DNA from: Gnetum montanum
Lineage: Eukaryota; Streptophyta; Gnetopsida; Gnetales; Gnetaceae
Assembly (NCBI GenBank): GCA_015680685.1
Contig: MNCI01037709.1
Coordinates: forward strand, 266,028-330,027
Length of the DNA: 64,000 bases
Direction: 5' to 3'
The position numbers and the translations under genes were made by a program. Below the pieces are notes generated by a model, which was not told where the DNA came from, did no database searches, and saw only the letters and a list, made by a program, of their open reading frames with translations. This document shows positions 10,340 through 22,921 of the stretch, piece by piece (within the stretch, counting starts at the first letter, position 1; every line of letters begins with the position of its first letter).

Positions 10340-11600
10340 ATGACGATTTTCCTTTTAATTCAAATCATTTGTCCAAAATTTTTCTTGAATGTCATTAACA
10401 TCTTCTTGAGCAAGATATTTCATTACTTGAAATGGTATTTAGCTTAGCTAATGATAAAGCTCTAAGTTTTAATAAAATTCCCATTGAATTTTTGAAAATC
10501 ATTTAGATTTTAATAGTATGAACATTTTTTATATTTTTATTAAAGTTATTAAACAACATTCACTTGGTTAAGAGATAAATAGAGGATTCATTAGATTCCG
10601 TCTAAAAGAACATGATCTCTCCTAGATTGGTAATTGACATCCTATTACTCTTTTAAATTCAGGTCATAAAATTTAAACCAAATTTCTACTTAAAGATTAA
10701 AACCAATTATCCCTCGATTAATTACCCTAATGAAAACTAACTTTGTTCAAGATATCTATATTTTGGATACACTATTATTGCTTGGAAGGATATGCAATGC
10801 GTTGAGGATTGTAATTCAAACATTGTATTTAGAAAACTTGATCATGCTAAAGCTTATGATAAAATTGAATGACATCTTATTATTGGTTGTTTTTATATAT
10901 ATGGTTTAAAAAAATTTATTGGAATGGTTGAGACTCTTTATACCAAAACTAATGCATTGGTGGCTACAAATATTGACATTACTAATATTTTTAAACTTGA
11001 ACACTTATCCTCTTATACCATATACTACATCATTGTTGCATATTTTGTATATCATGCTATTCATTGCATTTACCAACTTGTGCAATATTTACTTTGAAGC
11101 AATAACCATTCTAAAAAGGGCCTTTGACATGTTGTTTAAGATATTTGCACTACTTATGAAGAGGATGGTGGCTTAGGCTTGGTGAATTGTTATAAACAAG
11201 GTATTGTTGTTGCACCATCTTTAACAAAATTGCATCATTTATGGAGTCTAGATCCAACTTCAATATCTTTATTATCTCTAGGCATAAGTTTACTATGAAA
11301 GCTGAACAATTAATTCATTTCTTGTAGTATTAATTGTAGTATTCATTCATTAATTAGATTCTAGTTGTAATTTGTTTCTTATTTCTAATTGACACTTTTA
11401 ATTTTATTTGGAGATATTATTCTTCTTTTCCTTACAAAAGACCTTTTAGTAAAAAGTGAAAACTTGTGAGGGCCTTTTTTGAACAAGGATAAATTTTGAT
11501 CATTTTCCTATTTAGAGGGAAGGTTTTTAAAGACTAGTTGTAATGATGAAAACTTGAAAAGGCATCCCCACAACTACTGTACTTTTTCTTTAAACAACAC
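10340..11600 (+). mobile_element. L1-type LINE fragment B (reverse transcriptase remnant)
   Basis: In shifting frames it encodes LEQDISLLEMVFSLANDKAL (RT N-terminal region, 10400-10460), then HPITLLNSGHKI (the R/HPIxLLN motif, about 10640). LDHAKAYDKIEW follows (RT motif A with the catalytic Asp context, about 10835-10870), and EEDGGLGLVN lies about 11155-11185, as after the RT domain. Multiple stops and frameshifts show it is dead. The motif with the two catalytic aspartates of RT (YxDD) was not found. It ends in the same 3' block as fragment A. Confidence 0.65.
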
Positions 11601-12064
11601 CCCTTCCCATCCACATATGGAGTTCAGGATCCATTGTATGTTTTTCATGCTAGTTTACTTGCCCCATTGTGCCAATCTCCAATCATAAGCTTGATTCTAA
11701 GTAGCATGTTAATACATGCTACCTATGGGGTATAGTAAAAATATGCATTTAAGGACTATAATGTCAAGTAGAAAGATGGTCATAGTAGAATGATCATCAT
11801 CAAATGCCTTAATGTCAATGCAAAATAAAGGCCTGAGGATGAAGAAGATAAAAGATGTTGATTCAACATTAATATAATATATAATAAAAAAGGTATTCTT
11901 AGTTAAAAAATAATTTCTTCTAGAAAAAGTAATGCTATGAAAAATAAATTAGTTATAACTTTATTTTCATTGTCTTGGTTTTAAGATGATGTTACTTACA
12001 AAATGTTGAAAAAATATTAAGAAGTGGCAATTGCTTTTCTAGAAAATGTTAAATGAACAAATTC
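11601..12064. other. AT-rich spacer
   Basis: No gene, RNA or recognisable repeat seen; AT-rich intergenic DNA. Confidence 0.3.
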
Positions 12065-12265
12065 ACAATTATCATCATCCTAGCCTTGTCTCAACCAAAT
12101 CCGGTTACATGAGTTTTATTTTTATTTTTATATTTTTTTTCTATTCACTTCCATAAAGAACTAGATCTTTATTAATTTGCAATTTCTTTAAATCATCTTC
12201 AATTGTTTTTCCCATGTTTTTTTGATTGGTGGGTGGCTTTTCTAGAACAAACTTATTATTTGATC
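12065..12265 (-). mobile_element. RTE-type LINE 3' terminus (minus)
   Basis: The complement resembles the 3' end of plant RTE LINEs: a GRPK-type segment with catggg, an aattgaagatgatttaaag block, and a terminal ggctaggatgatgataa tail. The same tail, better preserved, is in the plus orientation at 26220-26425. Confidence 0.55.
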
Positions 12266-13033
12266 TTCTTTACACATGCTAGAACCATTTAAGACACCAC
12301 AAAAGACTCCACAACTACTTTTTGAAAAAAATGTCAATTACAATTATTTTAGTTCCAACACCCCCACCATTGCTTTTCTAAAAAAATGTCAAAATAACAA
12401 ATTCATAATGAAAATTTGATTTCCGAGGGCACATAAAAGGTAAGATGAAAAATAAAATTTTACCATACACTAGACATGAGAAAAATAACATTTTATCATT
12501 ACGGTCGGTAGATGGTGCGTCCACACTATTTTCATTTATATAAACTGAAAGGTTCCGAAACCTCAACATTAAGAAAGTTGAAAACATCATTAATGCCCCA
12601 ACTAAGAGTGGAATCATCATTTTCAAAGCAGATAACAACCCGATGAAACATTCGAATCTCTGTTCTGTTTAACAAGAAAAACATTTCACCTTAGAGGGTA
12701 AAAAACATATATTTTTTGAAAGGTCGAAGACATGCAAAATGTGCTATGCTCGACAGCCTTTAGTGTGGAATTACGGCAAGTGCAGTGTTTATTGACGGTT
12801 CCCGCTGTCGTTCACACACTGGCTTTATCGCTTCGGTCAATGTAGTTTTTTGTTTCTGAATTTCACGTGAGCGTTATCGATTCCGAAGCGGTATCACTAG
12901 ATTAGCTTGCTGGGTTCATAACCGAAGTAGCTCTCATGGGATGGAAGCCATGAACGCTGAATGTTAGCGAGACTCAAACATATATCTGGCAGGAAACGGA
13001 GTTTAGGATTTCCTTTGCCCCCCCCTCGAAAAT
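12266..13033. other. Intergenic region and presumed promoter of the plastid-protein gene
   Basis: No gene. Base composition becomes more balanced from about 12720, which is expected for a promoter and 5' untranslated region. A C-run lies at 13017-13025 just before the start codon. I see no clear TATA box. Confidence 0.3.
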
Positions 13034-16000
13034 ATGTTTTCTAACAGTGTTTCTCACTGTTCGGGTCTGCAGTCCTGTCAATTTCGCAATCAACTATATT
13101 CCCTGTTTCAAATTCAGTGGCCTTGGCGCAGAGAAATCAATATTAGGTGCAAAGCTAATAACAGGCAGAGCCAAAGCACAAAGAAAAATGCTGCAACTAA
13201 AAAGAAGAAACAGAGAGAGAATGTTTGGAGCCTTGAAAATCAGGCTATTGATAGAGATATTGAATTCCAATTCGAGAAGAAGACGAGTGAGCGAGCCAAG
13301 AAGGTCAAAAAGCTCACAGGGGAAGACAGCATGAAATTTTTAGCTTCAACGGCCATCGTCACTGCAAGTATGCCAGTAGAAACTGAGAAGGTTTTACAGA
13401 CACAGGTATGCTACCTTTTTCTTTTAAGGTTGCAAATATTATTCACTGTTATTAAGTTCTGCACTTTTTGAGAATAAAATGAGCTGCCTGTCCCTGTTTT
13501 GCCTGAACAATTCTTTTAAAGATAATATTACATATTTCCTTATAGTCATACGGACGAAATGTTTTCTTTGCTCCCCTTATTATGAAACTTACGTACCAGA
13601 AAACTACTAGTAGTATTTAGTATTGAAATCGGATATGATCCTACCATCTACTATGGTGCTGATATTGTGTTAGGAATGCTTGAATTTCTGACATATCCAG
13701 AGCGATAATGCTTTAACTTGGAAGTGATAAAAGAACGTAGTAGTGTGGTGTTAATGGGTTAGTGGTATTAGAAAGAGATTCCTAATTATATGCGTTTGAG
13801 GAGCCAGTATTAGAGACGGAAGCCCAGAACACTTAGGTTTAGCTTATTACTTCTTTCGTGTTGCGCTGAGCTTTACAAGTGCCGAAGGGGATGTTAATTG
13901 GAACTGTAACTGAGATATTACTGGGTTTAGAAAATGGACTCGATATGTGATGGACATTAACTGATTTTAGAATTCAATTAATTTGAAGCTTTTGAACCTC
14001 TAGTGGGTTGTTAGTAGTCATTGTCTTCTATTTTAAAAAAAGAGGTATTGGAGAAAGATGTAAAAGAAAGTAAACAAAGAGATAGATGAAAATATACCAT
14101 AGATTGAAAAATTGTATGGGATCGGAAAATCATAAATAATTTTTAGAATAATAAATCAAGATAAAAAACCAATTTAAATGGGCAAATTTGGTAAATAAAA
14201 AGTTGCATGACTAATATTAGCTACTACATTTTTCTAATTTTTTGCTATCCTAATTTTTAGTCAGAGCAGAAATTCAAATATATAGTTTTAATTTTCTACC
14301 TTGAATGAGAGTTAGCAATAAATATCAGCATAATCCTAACCTTATCCCAAATACATGGTTCACCTACATGAGTTGTTTTATGCCATTCGTTTCTATTAAG
14401 AGCCAAAGAAGCATTAATACCTAAATGTTGGATGTTTTTCTTTATGCAAGCAAACCAAGCATGTTTTTGTCTGCCAGCAATAAACAACACATTAAACTTA
14501 AACAAAATCAATGCAAAAATATATTACTATATAGGATTATATATCCAATCCCATTTTGTATCAGCTTCCTTGTTCTGTGATCAATCATAAATATAATAAA
14601 CTATGAAATATACTTAGTATGCTAAATTACAGAAGGATATCCAAGATCTGGTTATTATTAATTCTGGTGGAGATGAATTGCAGCAAAGAACTCATACAGC
14701 TGACTCCATTTAAGGTTAGGATGATGATAGAAGATGTTGTATTCATTTTCAACATGTTATGAAGATGCAGCTTACATGTTCTTTGTGGGCAAGCTCTATC
14801 AAATTGTTACATACTGACTTTCCATTGTCCATGATTGAAACCTTATTTCTCCTCAGGGAAGCCAGCCAGCACCACAGCTTATTAGAGCACTTCCGTTTTG
14901 GGCTAAGTAGTAGTGGAACCCTCACATCCGCAAAAGAAGAAGACTTCACTTCCTCTGTGATTTCAGGCTTATCCCTCACATCAGCAGCATGATATCCACC
15001 ACGAGAACACACTTTACTGACATGGCCTAGTTTGCAGACTGTTAAATTGTGACCTTTGTTTGGCATTGGTTCAAACCAGACTCAGAAAATCACAAATTAA
15101 CACTATTATAAAATAAACTGTTGCCAAGCCGTAACTTCTCTCAATAAATTTTAAAAGAAAAAATTGCTAGCGTTTGATAAGAAAGCTCTTTGATGCACAA
15201 TGCTGAAAATTTAACATTGTTTTCCATTATGCAATGCATTTTCCCAGTCAATGTCCAGAAATCCTTGGACCTCCAGGACTCTATTGTAATGATATGTTTA
15301 ACCCCTCATTTGTTGAAATGAGTTTAGACATGAAATTCTCAGCAGCGTTTGCTCAGATTTACTTTCTCATATTCAAGTTGTTACATATCGCAGGATGCTA
15401 CCAATAAGACACCATACTATCAATCATTTTAAGGCTTAATTTATACTAATTTATACAATATATTGGGATGTGCTTATAAGGTCATACTTTATTAAAGATT
15501 TATATTTGAAATTTACATGAAAATCCATATTTGAAAATTTTCGTTCACAGAATAAATTGATGATCACAGATTTTTAATACATTTTCTGTTTATCCTTTAG
15601 TGTAAATATATATGAAGTTACAATGCACCTCTGCTTCAAGCTCATGCGTGCTTCTCTTGCTGGGATATTTGTAATGCTCTAGTTGCACACTTCAATGCCA
15701 ACTTTCCTGTTGCAATGCCAGCCCACTTGAAAACAAAATGTTAAAAATAAAAGCAGAACACAAGAGGTAAAAAGAACATCATTTGCACGCATGTTGATAA
15801 CGATAGCTTGATTCTCTTAAATATTTTAGACAGGACCGTATATTTCACCTAGTGCATCTGTGTCAGTTATTATCCCACATCATCATCATCCTAGCCTTGT
15901 CCCAACAAAATGGGGTCGGCTAGGTTATTATCATCCTACAACAAATTTGCTTAATGCTTTGGATTTGACAGTATCTTAATATAAGAACAAGGAGTACATC

Positions 16001-19000
16001 CTTATCATCTTAAATTAGATATAAACTAAGCAAGCCCATTATTAAGTTGAGAAGTTTCAGGAGTGTTTTATGCTATCCACAGACATTTTTGAAGCATTAG
16101 TAAGTTGATGAGATCTATGAAAAATTCTGTTTGATGGTTTCTTTAGTAATTACAACTTGTTCAAACTTGGGCATTATCTACTGGTGAATTTTCAGTACAT
16201 ACTTGATTAGCTGATTATTACTATTTCTACGGGTATTTTTGTTAAAAGAACTACACAAACCATTTGGCAAACTTGCTGTCTGTCTACGCCTAGTTTCAGA
16301 TTGAGGGCATGGGATTCTAGTGTATTTCAATTGCTATCCTGATAATTCATTTAATACATTGTTTGCAATGGGTATAATATTTTTTATTTTGTGTCAAATT
16401 CTTATGATTTAGCAGCTCAGAATAGCACGAATGATAAAGTAATTTAAATTAATTTCATACTTTTACTTCACCTGAGTGAGAATTGCGAAAGGATTTCTCC
16501 ATGCCTTCTTTTTAAGAGTTTGAGGTCTGCAGGAAATAGATAACCAGGTTGTTCAATATCCACATAGTAGAAGTAAGATTTGGTTTAGAAATACAGAGTA
16601 TATTGATATGCATAGGAGTGACAAAACTATGGGTATAACCATGATGAATTAAGAATCATAGATATGACTGTATTGGCATACAACTGGTAAATTAAATAAA
16701 TAACTCTATATCTGGACAAAAAGAATCAATCAAAATAGTTAAAGGTATTAGAACAATAAAAAAAAAAAACAATATCCGGAGCTATAAAATAATAACCATG
16801 AACCAACAACTGGACAAAGTTAGTTTGATTTTTTGTGAACCACACGACTGTGTGATGTCTATGCAGCACTATCCCTGATAAACTTCCATAGAAAGGTCAT
16901 GACTATTCAGTCAAGAGTGAGATAATTAGTTCAAAGTTAACAACCGTCATTAACATAATAAAGATTAACACGTTTATGATGCATTGACTTTTTTCAACCA
17001 CGGTAGTAAGGAGAAACGTTGTGCTATTAAACACTTGATTCTTAACAAGAAATACACAAACCATCTAGTAAACTTCTTGTCTGCCTATGCTGATTTTCAG
17101 ATTGAGGGCAGTGGGTTCTGGTATATTTCAATTGCTATCCTGATAATTCATTTAATACATTGTTTTTAATGTGTAGTGCCCCTTTCCTAATGATTTTTTG
17201 TTGTGTGTCAAATTCTTATGATTTAGCATCTCAGAATAGCATGAAAGATAAAGTAATTCAAATCACTTTCATATTTCACTGGAGTGAGAGTTTTGAAAAG
17301 ATTTATCCATGCCTTCTTGTTTAGTAAGTGTAATAGCTCCCTTTCTTTTGATACGGACAAACTTTTGTGAATGTTCTTGAATACTGCGCCAACACGTCCA
17401 GAGCATATATTTTCATTTTGCATGAAACGCATTATAACACATTATAATTTGTCTATACATTTTATAACACATGGGGTTTATTAATACATAATATATATTT
17501 GTCTTCACAACTAAACCTAAAAATATAATACTGATAGAAGATACCAAGGCTTGTGGAGTGAAAAAATTTAATTCATTACATGACCAAACAAAAAATAAAT
17601 TTCATATTGGAGCCTTTTTTAAAATGATGATATGCAAATGAATATTATAAAATCCCCTGATAAGTTCTTGCGTTAGTTGTTTAGCTTGCACAAACATGGC
17701 TCCACAGCATGTATGCAGTATACAAGTTTTAAATAATAAAAGTTGCAATTAGTAAGATAGTTGACAAACAATTGGTTGTCAAGTATTAAAAATCAATTAT
17801 TGGTGATTTTTGTATCTGTTATTACGAAAATACTATTTATTGCAGTTGTATCCTTGTTATTTTTTATCATGATTGACTAGAGTAAACTTCTGTTTTACTC
17901 TTTCTATGAGAAGTGTAATTCAATTTATGACATTAGGCGAGACGTAAAGGTCGCTCTTTGAAATCTGTCTTTTATGGTTTATCTATTCTGGCAATGTTAG
18001 GAACCAGTTATAAAGCCAAATTGGCAAACTTTTGTAAGTAGTGTCAGTGGCATTTGGAGGGGTGTTGGAGCTGCATTTTCTCCGATCACTGCAGAAATGG
18101 AGCCAGTTTCAATTGGAAAAAGAAACGAGTACCTCTATGATTCCTATACTTTGTCAAAGGTGGAAGCAGTTGCTGGTACTTCTCAAGGAAAAGAAAAAAG
18201 GATTCACAGGACAGTAAACTGGGTTACTGCAAATCCGTTCGGAGAGCAAGGGCTGGGGAAGCTCACAATTCAAGATGATCAGGGTCAGTTCATGAATGAT
18301 GTGTCAGATTCTGAGTTTTTGGATAATTCTGAAATTGATGGGTCAGCATCTAGCAAGCGCGAACATGAGAAAGCTGGTACACCTTCCAATGAGATAGAAG
18401 CCAAGCCTTCTAGTGAAGTAATGGAGGAGGAGTTGATTGGACTGGAGCCAGGCCTTGTCTTTTTCGAGGTTTGTTTTTGATGTTATTTAACCTGTCAGAG
18501 TACCAAGTCCTTTGAATTCTGTGCTCTGTCTCTAGCTTTGAGATATATTGCTAAAATACATGGGTACAACTGTTCTTTATCTTTTCTGTTGTCTTTCATT
18601 TTGTAGTAAAACTTGTTTTAAGCTATAATACTCTTGGATGCGTTTAAGCGAACAGATATCATTAATCACTAAACACATCACTTGAGTGGAGAGATAGCGA
18701 TCCCTTGGAAGTGCTCTAATGGAAAATTTATTGTTTATTTGATGCTATGTTTTATGAGCATTAAAAAAAAAAACCCTAAACTACTTCCCTCTTACTAGCT
18801 TATTTTATTTTCTTTTTCATAGGTTTTCCTGTTTTACCTACCTTGCCAGCTAAGGATTCAAACTGAATTGACAGAGCCTTGTCAATACCAGCCATCGCCC
18901 TAATCTTTCCCCGCCTATGATTGCTTCAAGAACCGCATTTCATACAGAGGAACATAGACGATCTTGTAACTGTTAAAAGAATTGTTGCAAAGCATCAATG

Positions 19001-20742
19001 ACACTAAAATCAATTTTGACTTTTACTCTTCTCAACTAGGTAAACGGGTTCGCTAAAATCCACCTTAGTAATCCAGTTTTTAGGACTCAGATATCTGTCC
19101 TTTAGATTTCATTAGGAATTCTAGTAACCATTGCTTCAGCTACCGGTGGTTTGCCAGTGTTCTGTTGAAAGTTGAAATCTTTACACAGCCAATGTACCAC
19201 AGCACAGGCACCTTCAATTGGTCTCAACAGCAATACAAGGTTCATGTCTCTCATAACTCCAAGGACTTTGTCCTAATGATGTGCTCGAAGATCAGTCAAA
19301 GACAGACTTATGCCAAAACAAGCCTTGATTGCTGGATTATTAGCAATTTAAAATGAATTATACTCACAGTTTGATAGGAATTTCTTCCATGAAGAGACTC
19401 TTTAACTTCCAAAGACCTTGCTAAACGTTGAGGAAGACAAAAAATATCCTTAATTTCCATATCTGTATCCAAATAGTCAAATGAAGTCCTGATCCAACTC
19501 TCAAATGGCAGTTATTACCATTTTTTTGGTTAGATGACAAATAATAAGTTCACATTGCAAGCTCACAAAATTTAATTATGAAATTGGCATAGGCAAGACC
19601 TTTTTAGTCTTCACATTTGTTATACATATCTGTATGACTCTATAGCCCGTATAACACTTATTCTAAGATCGTAGTCGATATTTATTGTCACTTTTCATTG
19701 TAAAGGTTCTATGTAAATTTTGTGTTTCAAATTCCATAAAAGATTTCTTTTTTTTTTTGTTTTACAGGATGGATCTTACTCTAGAGGTCCTTTGATACTG
19801 GAGTTGACTGCTAATGGTCCAAATTATTTCCTTTACCCAACTTATCAAATTGAGCAGGTATTTCGGTTTATTAGAGACTTGACAGAACGTTTCTTTTTCA
19901 AGCGAATTGCAGAACTCATTTTTAAAAATCATACTGTTTATAAATTTTCTTGAATCTGAAAATAAAAGAGTTGATATTCCATGGCAGTGTTTGGTAAGAG
20001 GATGCCATAAAAGACTTCGCGTGGTGCACACCATATCAGTAAAAGATGGAGGAGCTGAGATCGAACTGTTGAGACTTGCAGTTTACGAAGAAGAATGGAT
20101 TGGACCAAGTCACATAAAATTCAATAGGTTGAACTGCTCTATCCAGACAGTTTCTTTATTTGTCTTTGCATATATTACCATTTTGTTTCTTATTAAATGC
20201 TTAAATGAGTTTTGGCGACCATCAGTTTTTTGTTTTGGGGAATTAAAAAGAAAATCTCTTTTATCTTTTTCCACATTTCTTTTTGTTTTTTCACCAGCGA
20301 GGCAGAAGAATCAAAACTTACGCCCATATCACAAAGAAAACGAATTTCACCTCCAGATCTAGTTGGATCATGGAAAGTATTTGAAATTGGTGCCACTGCT
20401 ATCTTGGATGAAATGGAGAACGAATCACATACTGAAAAGAGGCCATCTTATGTGTACTTGTGCATGGAAACACTGAAGAAGAGACAGCTTCCCGAAGTTC
20501 CTGCACATTTTGCTGATGAAGATGCAGTTGATACACAGGATATTACAGTTCTGTGGTTGCCTGGGGGTATTACTGCATATGTTGACACAAAAGAAGATGG
20601 TGTGCTCACTGTGGGTATTGGATGGTACCAAGATGATGGCACGAATCTGGTCATGGAAAGAGATTATGGAAGTGATGGAAACTTGTTTGAGGTTCGATCC
20701 AAAACTGAAGTCAAGAGAAGATGGTTAAGTGATCAGCTGTAA
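13034..20742 (+). CDS. Probable plastid protein, DUF3598-like (five exons)
   Basis: Exons 13034-13405, 18001-18468, 19768-19857, 19988-20127 and 20298-20742 join in phase with GT-AG introns to give 504 codons. The first ~45 residues are rich in Ser, Asn, Gln and Arg with few acids, as in a chloroplast transit peptide. A basic Lys/Arg stretch follows at about 50-65. Exon 2 carries NWQTFVSSVSGIWRGVGAAF, and the exon 2/3 junction GLVFFE-DGSYSRGPLILEL. Both look like the calycin-type DUF3598 family known from cyanobacteria and plastids. I recall that family without being able to check it. The C-terminal part (HTISVKDGG, then SPPDLVGSWKVFEIGA, then WLPGGITAYV) fits a second beta-rich domain. Function is unknown; a role with pigments or lipids would be a guess. 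The first intron is 4595 bases and carries repeats. The start was chosen because it is the first ATG of the only frame that splices onward in phase. Confidence 0.8.
14296..14490 (-). mobile_element. RTE-like LINE 3' fragment in intron 1
   Basis: The minus frame contains IQHLGINASLALNRNEWHKT followed by THVGEPCIWDK. This resembles the last residues of RTE ORFs (K-D-M...ALDRxEWRxRIHVADP). Short and decayed. Confidence 0.4.
15875..15945 (-). mobile_element. RTE LINE tail in intron 1
   Basis: The minus strand reads cctagccgaccccattttgt followed by tgggacaaggctaggatgatgatgatg, the same terminus and ATG-repeat tail as at 26365-26420. Confidence 0.55.
16250..16515 (+). repeat. Intron-1 direct repeat, copy 1
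   Basis: About 265 bases starting at acacaaaccat and ending at atgccttctt, containing tttcaattgctatcctgata. Closely matched by 17050-17325, 800 bases away, with scattered substitutions. A segmental duplication inside the intron; no coding content. Confidence 0.8.
17050..17325 (+). repeat. Intron-1 direct repeat, copy 2
   Basis: Partner of 16250-16515, sharing the tttcaattgctatcctgata core and the gatttagca-ctcagaatagca block. The two copies differ by many point changes, so the duplication is not recent. Confidence 0.8.
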
Positions 20743-22921
20743 ATTCTCCAAGCTAAATTAATAAGCTTGTTTCAAACTTTTGCTTCTTTTTGGCTCTTTG
20801 TTACGGGTAAAAAATGATCAAAGAAGATTTTAGGGATTACAAAATTTATTGTTCTGGTGCTTCTATGACTTCTGTTGCCATCTTTGATATCAAGCAAGGA
20901 GCATGAAATCACGTTTTAATGCGGAGATTTTGTACCTAGCAGCTGTTGGCCCTAGAGACCGCACTAGTGAAATTTCATGTTGCCTCTTAATCTAAAATAG
21001 AAATTTTTTATTCTTTATTTTTAACCATTGAAGGTGCTTTTAATTTCATGTGCTTCAGTTTTTTCTCTGGTATATGGTTGTCTTATCCCTATCATCACCA
21101 TATCATCACTCTCTATCTTAGCCTTGTTCTAATGAGTAGGGGGTGTTGAACTTGAAATAATTGAAACATAGGTACAACTATAACTGGGTGTTACCTAGTA
21201 GATTCATACTTGTCCCGTGGGATTGTGACTTGGGGTTATGGGGTTACAAGGCCAAGACCATACCACTACACTATCTTATCTTAACCTTGTTCCACTAGGC
21301 TAGCTAAGGATGTCTTATGTCTATCTACTTTCTAAAATTTTTGAGAAGCTAAGGATAAAAAAATGAAATATTTTAAAATTTTAAAAATGTTGCCATAGGA
21401 ATTGCATGGTTTAATCCTAGTTTGAAGTTGGAGTTGGAATTTGTTGTTTTGTAAATTCTACTTTAGAGCTACCTCCATCTCATTAGTGAAATCTATCTTT
21501 TAATTTCAATTGAGAATTCTATCTTTTAATTTCAATGTCATGTCATGTTTTCTCCGATTGAAATTTTTTTTTCAACCCATCGATTGCATGGATCTTTCAT
21601 AAGAAAATGCTTTTTTCAAAGCTTATTATATGTGGATTCAATTTCCAACCCGTATTAAGACCCAATATTTTTTTAATAATAAATTAACGATATTAATAAA
21701 AAAAATCCGTGACTTGACATATTGTTTACTAAGCAAATGCAGAAGCGGTGTTAAACATGTACATGTATACGAATTGCAGTACAAATGCTTCATCGAGTAA
21801 AATTGATGTGTTATGATGAGTTGGTGCCCATCCCGTAACCCGCAAGTTAAGGTCTGATCTCTGACGACCCACGCGTCTTGTACCTGCTCACAACGATAAA
21901 GACAGAAATATTAAAAAGGCCGAATTTAGAGGATTGACAAAAAGACTAAAACGAGAAAACGGAGCTACGTTCTGTAGGCCCTGCTGCTACTGCTCCTGGC
22001 TCCTGGCTCCTGGTTTGAATGCTGCTTACGAACGGGACAAAGGTCGAATGTTTCTTGATTAGGAAGCGGGAGTTGAAAGCTAATGAATGATACGCGCGCC
22101 GGGCCAAATATCCGGGCGCTAAGATTCGAAACCGGGAAGGAATGGGAAACCATATTCATGGCAACGTGGAAATCGATTCACAGACTTGACGAGGTCAAAG
22201 GACATACAGAGAGGAATCCACGAGCAGCAAAGGAGCAAAAATTCTCAAAATAACGACCCAGTTTTCGCCGGAATAACAAACAGATACGCTACTTAAGCTG
22301 CGGTCCAGAAGGAGATCACAGTCAAAATGCACTGCCTTCCCTTCTGAATTCATGAAAAAGAAAAAGCATGTGCGTGAGCCAAACAGCATCAATCAATCAT
22401 GAATGCCGAGTAATTGAACAGAGACGCAGCAACAGCAGAAGCAGACATCACGTAGTGCCGCCGGACACCTGGTGCAGAGCACACGTGGAACGGCTGCGAA
22501 AGAACGGCGGAAGATGCCATTGCCATATCTAAGGAGAGAGAGAGAGAGAGAGAGGAAGAACAGGGAGCCGAAGTACAGAAACAGCATCAGTAATTGAAAA
22601 AAAACAAGCGTACTCGCCGGAGAGCGCGGGCTTTTTTTGACATTAAGTGTGTGGTAATGGTGGCATTGTGAAATTTTTGAGGATTTGAGGCGAGGTCGTC
22701 GATTGTTCCTTGGTCGTTGGACGATGATGGCTGATCACAGTTTGCGTCGCTGTTGCCGCTACGATTTTCCGGCGGTGTAAAACGATCGCCATGCCATGGC
22801 TGGTTATACGCCATATTTGTTGGTCGTCTCCGAGGATTCTGCGATTCGAAATCGAAACCCTCGGCGTTGTCGGATGCAAAGAAGCTCTGGATCATGCTGA
22901 TTTGCTGCATTTAAAGTGAAG
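20743..22921. other. Intergenic region: 3' UTR of the plastid gene to ORP promoter
   Basis: No gene is supported. At 21090-21330 there are two weak minus-strand traces of the RTE tail (cttagccttgttctaatga and cttaaccttgttccactagg). From about 21820 the sequence becomes GC-richer and CpG-containing, as expected for the promoter and 5' UTR of the following gene. A GA dinucleotide tract lies at 22534-22554. Minus-strand frames here (22587-22910 and others) look like shadows of this GC-rich leader. Confidence 0.4.
22534..22554 (+). repeat. GA dinucleotide tract in ORP leader
   Basis: About ten GA units some 370 bases before the start codon. GA/CT tracts are common in plant core promoters and leaders; a regulatory role here is only possible. 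Confidence 0.7.

Noticed and set aside
10250-11176. Hydrophobic 65- and 85-residue plus frames as possible membrane proteins
   Set aside because: They are off-frame readings of AT-rich LINE reverse-transcriptase DNA.
14749-15066. 105-residue minus frame in intron 1 with several Cys
   Set aside because: No family recognised, no splice context, no second copy to show conservation; left out of the gene list.
22587-22910. 107-residue minus-strand frame ending 12 bases from the ORP start codon
   Set aside because: It lies wholly in the GC-rich ORP leader, has no recognisable domain and is probably a chance frame; a divergent gene cannot be excluded but is unsupported.
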